The translations under genes and the position numbers were made by a program. From Curvibacter microcysteis (GTDB lineage: Bacteria; Pseudomonadota; Gammaproteobacteria; Burkholderiales; Burkholderiaceae_C), in contig NZ_JAQSIO010000001.1 of the NCBI RefSeq assembly GCF_028649455.1, positions 124,001-188,000 of the forward strand: a stretch of DNA of 64,000 nucleotides. Reading direction: 5' to 3'. Below, piece by piece: positions 60,569 to 64,000 of this stretch (position 1 is the first letter of the stretch; the number at the start of each line of letters is the position of its first letter). The notes under the pieces are model-generated. The model searched no databases, was not told where the DNA came from, and worked only from the letters and a program-made list of their open reading frames with translations.

Positions 60569-61225
60569 TCAGTCGGTCAGTTGGCTGCGCAGCATCTCAG
60601 ATGTCTGATTGCAGACGCGTTGACTCACCAGTTCGAGCGTTGGCAGTGTTAGGCACACGCCGACGGAGTGGCGAAACGAGGTGCTCTTGACCTCGTCAAA
60701 GTATTGGATCTCTCCATCACCTTGCCGAACGGTGTAGCGAAACTGAAATTTGCTTACCGCCTGTTTGTCGATGCTTGAGCCAATCGCCGCTCCGACCACA
60801 CCGATCGCGAGCTGGTTCATCACAGAGTAGTTGCCTCCTCTCAGAGCGCGATCTACGTAAGCCGCATTTGCTACGGCGCCGCCAGCAATGGCCCCGCCAT
60901 TTGTTGCCGCTGTCGATTGATCTGCACCCTGCACATCAAGTACGGTCCCGTACTGAGTAGGCTCCAGAATTGAAACGATCGCTCGAGATGAGAGCTTTTC
61001 TCGTTCTTGCTGTGTCAAGGCAGTCCAAGCCGGTCTGGTGACCGTGATGGTTTTCTGCACCGGTGATACGGATACAGGCTGTGGCGCGCTGCTCGTAGCG
61101 ATGTAGCCAACCTCGTAGGTCCTAGAGACGGTACGCGGCAGATCTGGTGCAGGTGCCGCACATCCGGTCAAATAACCCACCGCAAGCAGGACCGATAGTG
61201 CTTTACTTTGTGAAGCGAACGGCAC
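60569..61225 (-). CDS. Lipoprotein with glycine-zipper region
   Basis: A 218-residue lipoprotein: the signal ends VGYLTGCAAP, with the lipid-bearing Cys at about residue 22. A central Gly/Ala-rich stretch (GGAIAGGAVANAAYVD and AIGVVGAAIGSSID) looks like the glycine-zipper seen in small outer-membrane lipoproteins. Two Cys near the C-terminus (VGVCLTLPTLELVSQRVCNQ) could form a disulfide. No function is recognised. Its start lies 23 bp inside the 3' end of the upstream lipoprotein gene, so they form an overlapping pair. Confidence 0.62.
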   Translation of the reverse strand: MPFASQSKALSVLLAVGYLTGCAAPAPDLPRTVSRTYEVGYIATSSAPQPVSVSPVQKTITVTRPAWTALTQQEREKLSSRAIVSILEPTQYGTVLDVQGADQSTAATNGGAIAGGAVANAAYVDRALRGGNYSVMNQLAIGVVGAAIGSSIDKQAVSKFQFRYTVRQGDGEIQYFDEVKSTSFRHSVGVCLTLPTLELVSQRVCNQTSEMLRSQLTD

Positions 61226-61592
61226 GGCCCTTGCCCTCCAGACTTCCCCAGCTCATCAACGAGATGCCTCCACTGCCATATCGGACGTGAATCACCGCGT
61301 CTGCACCTAGCTCAGCGCCTTTCTCCTTCAACTTCTCATTGACCAACTCCCTGGTTGGATCAGGATGAAAAATCGTGGTCTTGTTCACTGTCACCGTGAT
61401 GTCGCCCAGTTCCGAATACTTCTGGTCAGGCAAATCTGTATCGGTGATTCGGACTTCGGAGGGGTTCTTTTTCGCAACCTGAGTGGCGATGGCACCCTTG
61501 TCGCCACCTTCAACAGAGCTTGTCGACCACGTAGCGCAGCCGGTTAGAGATGCCAGAGCCAAGACTGCCGGCAGGATAAGAACTTTGTGCAT
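61203..61592 (-). CDS. Small lipoprotein with YbjQ-like C-terminal half
   Basis: A 129-residue lipoprotein (signal ending LASLTGCATW; Cys about residue 19). The C-terminal half, YSELGDITVTVNKTTIF then ELVNEKLKEKGAELGADAVIHVRYGSG in parts, resembles the YbjQ/DUF74 fold and related lipoproteins in which GADAVI-x-VRY is conserved. Function unknown; an envelope role is likely. It is upstream of, and overlaps, the glycine-zipper lipoprotein. Confidence 0.62.
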   Translation of the reverse strand: MHKVLILPAVLALASLTGCATWSTSSVEGGDKGAIATQVAKKNPSEVRITDTDLPDQKYSELGDITVTVNKTTIFHPDPTRELVNEKLKEKGAELGADAVIHVRYGSGGISLMSWGSLEGKGRAVRFTK

Positions 61593-61702
61593 GGAACGCT
61601 CCCTGATACAACTTGATACGTACTTAACGATATCTTAGTTCTTGTCGGTATTTATCTATCAGATGCCAGAAAGCGAAAGAATTTGCCCTCCTTGAGGGGT
61701 TA

Positions 61703-61720
61703 GGGATGGTCTGCACAAAT
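61703..61720. repeat. Candidate terminal inverted repeat of an IS5-type element
   Basis: GGGATGGTCTGCACAAAT resembles the termini of IS5-family elements (a GG...GGTCTG...CAAAT pattern). It lies about 110 bp beyond the end of the transposase fragment on the correct side. No second terminus is found, so the call is weak. Confidence 0.3.
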
Positions 61721-61830
61721 GAGCGCTGACCATGGTTAGGTGCGCTGACGTGACCGCAATGGCGGCTGGGCGCACCTCTGGCTGGTGTTTTGCGCGCGTT
61801 TCGCGCCCATTTCCCATGCGCTGGAAGCAC

Positions 61831-61990
61831 TCATGCCAAGCTCCCCGTCAAACGCTTGCGCGCCATCCACAGATTGGACAGAGCAAACAGCGTGTGCAAC
61901 TGCGCCGTGTTCTTGGCCAGGCCGCGGTAGCGCACCTTCACATAGCCGAACTGGCGCTTGATGACGCGGAACGGGGGCCAAGCGCGGGCT
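61831..61990 (-). pseudogene. IS5-family transposase remnant (C-terminal part)
   Basis: Reading the minus strand ending at TGA 61831-61833 gives [20 protein letters not shown] followed by [20 protein letters not shown] and KRLTGSLA, the conserved C-terminus of IS5-type DDE transposases (normally [11 protein letters not shown], with the last catalytic Glu just before). Only about 50 codons remain; upstream the resemblance stops at KKARAW, where the usual VEHPF has been lost. The rest of the element is missing, so it cannot move by itself. Confidence 0.75.
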
Positions 61991-61993
61991 TTT

Positions 61994-62116
61994 TTACGCC
62001 TGCCGCTTGCCCATGGCCCAGATGTAAACCCCGACCTTCAGCAAGGCGTACACGTCCGTGAAACGGCTATTCACCTCTCTCCACACCTTCGCGCCCCGAA
62101 AACAACGATGCTTTAA
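61994..62116 (-). pseudogene. Short coding remnant beside the transposase fragment
   Basis: A 40-codon open frame bounded by in-frame stops. It reads RGAKVWREVNSRFTDVYALL then [14 protein letters not shown] and a TAA. It looks like a genuine protein C-terminus because it uses aromatic and charged residues in a balanced way, but I do not recognise the family. It directly abuts the IS5 fragment, so it is probably debris of the gene that the element interrupted, or of a second element. Confidence 0.35.
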
Positions 62117-62232
62117 CTACTGCACTTCGAAAGCATGCAAACCGGTGCAAGCCCCACGACCGATTCTGTTTTAAGGCTGTGGGATCATTTGGGCGATCAG
62201 GACCCGTTGTGCGCAGGCGCCAAGGGCGGGTG

Positions 62233-62493
62233 TTACGCCGTAGGCTGGGTGGCGAAGTCCTTGGGGTTCACGCCCAAATCTTCCAGCTTTTTCGCGTACG
62301 AGTCCCTGCGTTTGGCTGCCTTGGCCGCTGTCTCGGAGGCGGCTTGTATGGCCTTGGGCCCTTTATGGGCAGCCGCCTGGATCAGCCCGAACTTGTGAGT
62401 GGCCTCCGCCTCGGCCCGCTTGAACGTGGCGATGAGTTCAGCGTGGGCAACGGATGGATTCACAGCAACTCCCCGATCAATCGACGCCGTCAT
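62233..62493 (-). CDS. Small Ala/Lys-rich helical hypothetical protein
   Basis: An 86-residue protein, almost entirely helix-forming (AELIATFKRAEAEATHKFGL; AASETAAKAAKRRDSYAKKL), so probably a short coiled coil. The C-terminus reads EDLGVNPKDFATQPTA. No family is recognised. It starts 2 bp after the stop of the 137-residue gene upstream and is likely cotranscribed with it. Confidence 0.5.
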   Translation of the reverse strand: MTASIDRGVAVNPSVAHAELIATFKRAEAEATHKFGLIQAAAHKGPKAIQAASETAAKAAKRRDSYAKKLEDLGVNPKDFATQPTA

Positions 62494-62495
62494 TC

Positions 62496-62909
62496 TTAAA
62501 TTTTGACGCTGGCGCGAAGCAAGGCGGTTCTCAAATCGCGCGTGGCTTCTTTATGAACATCCACCTTTTGAACCGCCAGGTCGAAAGAAGAGCCTGGCTT
62601 GATGCTGGTAGGCAGTATCTTTTTGGCTGGAAGCTTGGATGGGTACGTACCTTGACGTGGACACATGCGAACGGAAAACCCGAATTCTTCGAGCACGCCT
62701 TTCGCATACAACTCCGCCAATTGTTGAAACGTCACGTAGGTTGAGCGTTTCACGTCTTTGCGTCCTGGTTGGCAGACGTCGCGAACCAGTTCGAATTTTC
62801 CGTGTGAATCGCGCTGGGTATCGGTGAACGGATGCAGCAAGAAAGTCTGACGAACGCCATCCTTTTTGGACACCCGAATGTGCTCGACAGCGATATCGGT
62901 TAACAGCAT
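62496..62909 (-). CDS. Hypothetical protein, first gene of a two-gene unit
   Basis: A 137-residue basic protein of unknown family. VEHIRVSKKDGVRQTFLLHP and STYVTFQQLAELYAKGVLEE suggest a small alpha/beta fold; the end is Lys/Arg rich. It is coupled (2-bp gap) to the small helical protein gene. Codon use and composition are atypical for the window, as expected of mobile DNA. A small nucleic-acid-binding protein is one possibility, without direct support. Confidence 0.5.
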   Translation of the reverse strand: MLLTDIAVEHIRVSKKDGVRQTFLLHPFTDTQRDSHGKFELVRDVCQPGRKDVKRSTYVTFQQLAELYAKGVLEEFGFSVRMCPRQGTYPSKLPAKKILPTSIKPGSSFDLAVQKVDVHKEATRDLRTALLRASVKI

Positions 62910-63208
62910 GTTGTTTTTCCAGCTCCGAAAGCTGCGGGTTGCGTGACCGCATCAGCCGACACATCGCAGACAGCAGATTTTGTTTTCAAGAGATGTCAAC
63001 GGGGAGCCGAGTGGCCCTTGGGATGCGGGTTGATCGTGCGGGCAAAAATCACCCAGCGGGCGCGGACTTTAACTGAACGACCGCCAGTGGTCGATCCCGA
63101 TGGCACGGCAATGGACCGCTTGGGGTCAAAACTGCCTGCCAAGGGTGGTCAATTCAAAGCCCATTGCCAGCCTCAACCGGCCTACGCACCAGCCCCGCAC
63201 CCTCCCCC
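62910..63208. other. Intergenic stretch without recognisable gene
   Basis: I see no conserved gene here on either strand; short open frames exist but have no family resemblance. It lies between the hypothetical pair and the SDR/Bug scar, and composition changes back to high GC towards its right end. Confidence 0.5.
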
Positions 63209-63330
63209 TCAAACCGCCCGAGCCCCCGCCGCCATCCGACTCCCCCCATCCGCCACCAGCGCCACCCCAGTGACGAACGCGGCATCGGGCCCCGCATTGA
63301 AGGCCGCCACCGAGGCAATGTTGACGCTGC
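63209..63330 (-). pseudogene. SDR-family dehydrogenase remnant (C-terminus with internal deletion)
   Basis: On the minus strand SVNIASVAAF is followed directly by NAGPDAAFVTGVALVADGG and SRMAAGARAV, then TGA. NIASVA is the central SDR segment and the DAAFVTG...DGG piece is the SDR C-terminus; the 60-80 residues normally between them, with the YxxxK site, are missing. The N-terminal half is absent too. It abuts the Bug fragment on the opposite strand. Confidence 0.65.
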
Positions 63331-63331
63331 T

Positions 63332-63469
63332 GGCAGCGTGCGCCAGAAGCTGTTCGACACGGGCTGGGAGCCGCGACCCGCCGACGCGGCCGACATGAGC
63401 CGCCTGATCGACAGCGAGCGCAAGAAATGGCAACCGCTGATCAAGGCGCTGGGCATCACGTTGGACTGA
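63332..63469 (+). pseudogene. Bug-family solute receptor remnant (C-terminal 45 residues)
   Basis: GSVRQKLFDTGWEPRPADAA then SRLIDSERKKWQPLIKALGI and TLD-stop is the standard end of Bug (TctC-type) receptors. Nothing of the preceding 280 residues is found upstream; instead an SDR remnant lies head to head with it. So this is a truncated gene. Confidence 0.72.
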
Positions 63470-63802
63470 GCTCGCAGAACTCCAGATTGAGCGCCAGCGA
63501 ATTCACCCAACGGGTACGGCCGCTGGGCCAGCGCTGAGCTTGCAACGCCGGGCAATGCGTTGAGCCGCTTCGCTGCATTCACCGCAGCCCGCTCCGATGC
63601 GATAGAACCGGTTCGGCGGGTCTGGGGTGAAGTGGGGCATGAACGGTCAGCGATCGACCATGCCCTTTCATTCAAGACGCAGTCTCAGAACCATGCCCAA
63701 ATGCGCCGCAGCAACGCAGGAGCCGGTCGAGAAGCGCGGGCAGGTTGGAACACGTAACGGCAGGCTTTGTTCATGACTTGGGCTGAGAGAGTTTTGCCAC
63801 CA
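63470..63802. other. Non-coding stretch between the scar and the SOS box
   Basis: No gene with family resemblance is seen. The minus-strand reading here gives Ser/Arg-rich sequence without motifs. It probably contains debris of the same rearrangement that truncated the SDR and Bug genes. Confidence 0.45.
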
Positions 63803-63818
63803 CTGTACAAAAAATCAG
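63803..63818. promoter_or_regulatory. LexA (SOS) box upstream of polB
   Basis: CTGT-ACAAAAAA-TCAG matches the CTGT-N8-ACAG consensus with one mismatch, and the outer bases A...TA extend the symmetry (ACTGT...CAGTA). It lies 94 bp before the start of the DNA polymerase II gene, which is SOS-controlled in E. coli. Confidence 0.6.
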
Positions 63819-63912
63819 TATCATGAGCAAGGGTCTCAAAGCTCCCTGCCCCCTCAACCAATTCCCCCCCGTTGTCAGAATGGGCACGCGCCAGCGCCTT
63901 TCCTTTTAACTG

Positions 63913-64000
63913 ATGTCTCCAGCCCTCGCGCCCACCGAGCTCCCGGGCTTCATCCTCACGCGCCACTGGCGCGATCTCGCAGAGGGCACCGAGATCGAGT
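63913..64000 (+). CDS. polB: DNA polymerase II (PolB), N-terminal fragment at window edge
   Basis: Only 29 codons are inside the window: MSPALAPTELPGFILTRHWR then DLAEGTEIE. The stretch GFILTRHWRD with a following GTEIE is how betaproteobacterial DNA polymerase II begins, as I recall it. The enzyme is a B-family repair polymerase used in translesion synthesis and replication restart. The SOS box upstream supports the call. Start ATG 63913 is the first Met of the conserved stretch; the gene continues to the right. Confidence 0.6.
   Translation, partial: MSPALAPTELPGFILTRHWRDLAEGTEIE

Noticed and set aside
61624-61830. 68-codon minus-strand open frame
   Set aside because: No family resemblance; lies beyond the transposase fragment stop in likely IS end DNA.
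63154-63675. 173-codon minus-strand open frame
   Set aside because: Ser/Arg/Trp-rich shadow lying across the SDR and Bug remnants in another frame.
63685-63966. 93-codon minus-strand open frame at the right edge
   Set aside because: Antisense to the start of polB and its SOS box; no domain resemblance.

Overview
The window looks like chromosomal DNA of a high-GC betaproteobacterium of the order Burkholderiales, probably Comamonadaceae or a near relative. The grounds are strong G/C third-position bias, Bug-type (TctC) solute receptors, several LIV-type ABC systems, a dispersed repeat of the 'ccccaagggggc / ccttggggcggcccgg' type, and RND and urease genes with betaproteobacterial features. Nearly all of the first 58 kb is densely packed with genes. 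The last 6 kb, beyond a tRNA-Ser gene, is more AT-rich, gene-poor and full of hypothetical genes and gene fragments, as expected of an accessory segment.
Layout: 1-2280, Atm1-type exporter (runs off the left edge) divergent from a YciA-type thioesterase. 2449-9502, operator plus LIV-type ABC transporter (livH, livM, livG, livF), long-chain acyl-CoA synthetase and solute receptor. 9585-17412, three-module glycosyltransferase, PBP1A and a second copy of the receptor. 17559-18566, TPR membrane protein. 18680-28680, nine-gene minus-strand catabolic operon led by a TetR regulator. 28796-39548, housekeeping and metabolic genes: exonuclease, Bug receptor, cardiolipin synthase, bestrophin-like channel, succinyl-CoA:acetate CoA-transferase, lipocalin, dusC, rhlE, DUF938 methyltransferase, LuxR-type response regulator. 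39545-43171, large NCS1-permease/histidine-kinase hybrid. 43412-50104, heavy-metal RND efflux operon with a PII-like protein. 50188-53006, di-heme peroxidase and phosphoesterase lipoprotein. 53178-57887, ureABCEFG without ureD. 58129-58216, tRNA-Ser(UGA). 58355-63470, HEPN gene pair, acetyltransferase-like gene, lipoproteins, IS5-type remnant, hypothetical pair and a deletion scar of an SDR/Bug gene pair. 63803-64000, SOS box and the start of DNA polymerase II.
The most interesting system is a likely regulon for uptake and degradation of methyl-branched acyclic acids such as terpenoid acids. The minus-strand operon matches the acyclic terpene utilisation (Atu) order: regulator, SDR, carboxylase beta, acyl-CoA dehydrogenase, hydratase, carboxylase alpha. 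The carboxyltransferase subunit has Gly where methylcrotonyl-CoA carboxylases have Phe, the change associated with geranyl-CoA carboxylase. The operon then adds a second dehydrogenase, a hotdog thioesterase and a beta-keto acid cleavage enzyme, genes not in the classical Atu cluster, which suggests a different exit from the pathway. A perfect 30-bp palindrome in front of the liv operon recurs in imperfect form (25 of 30 positions) in front of the TetR gene, 26 kb away. Transport, CoA activation and degradation may therefore be controlled together. Assignments rest on reading the protein sequences; no database search was run.
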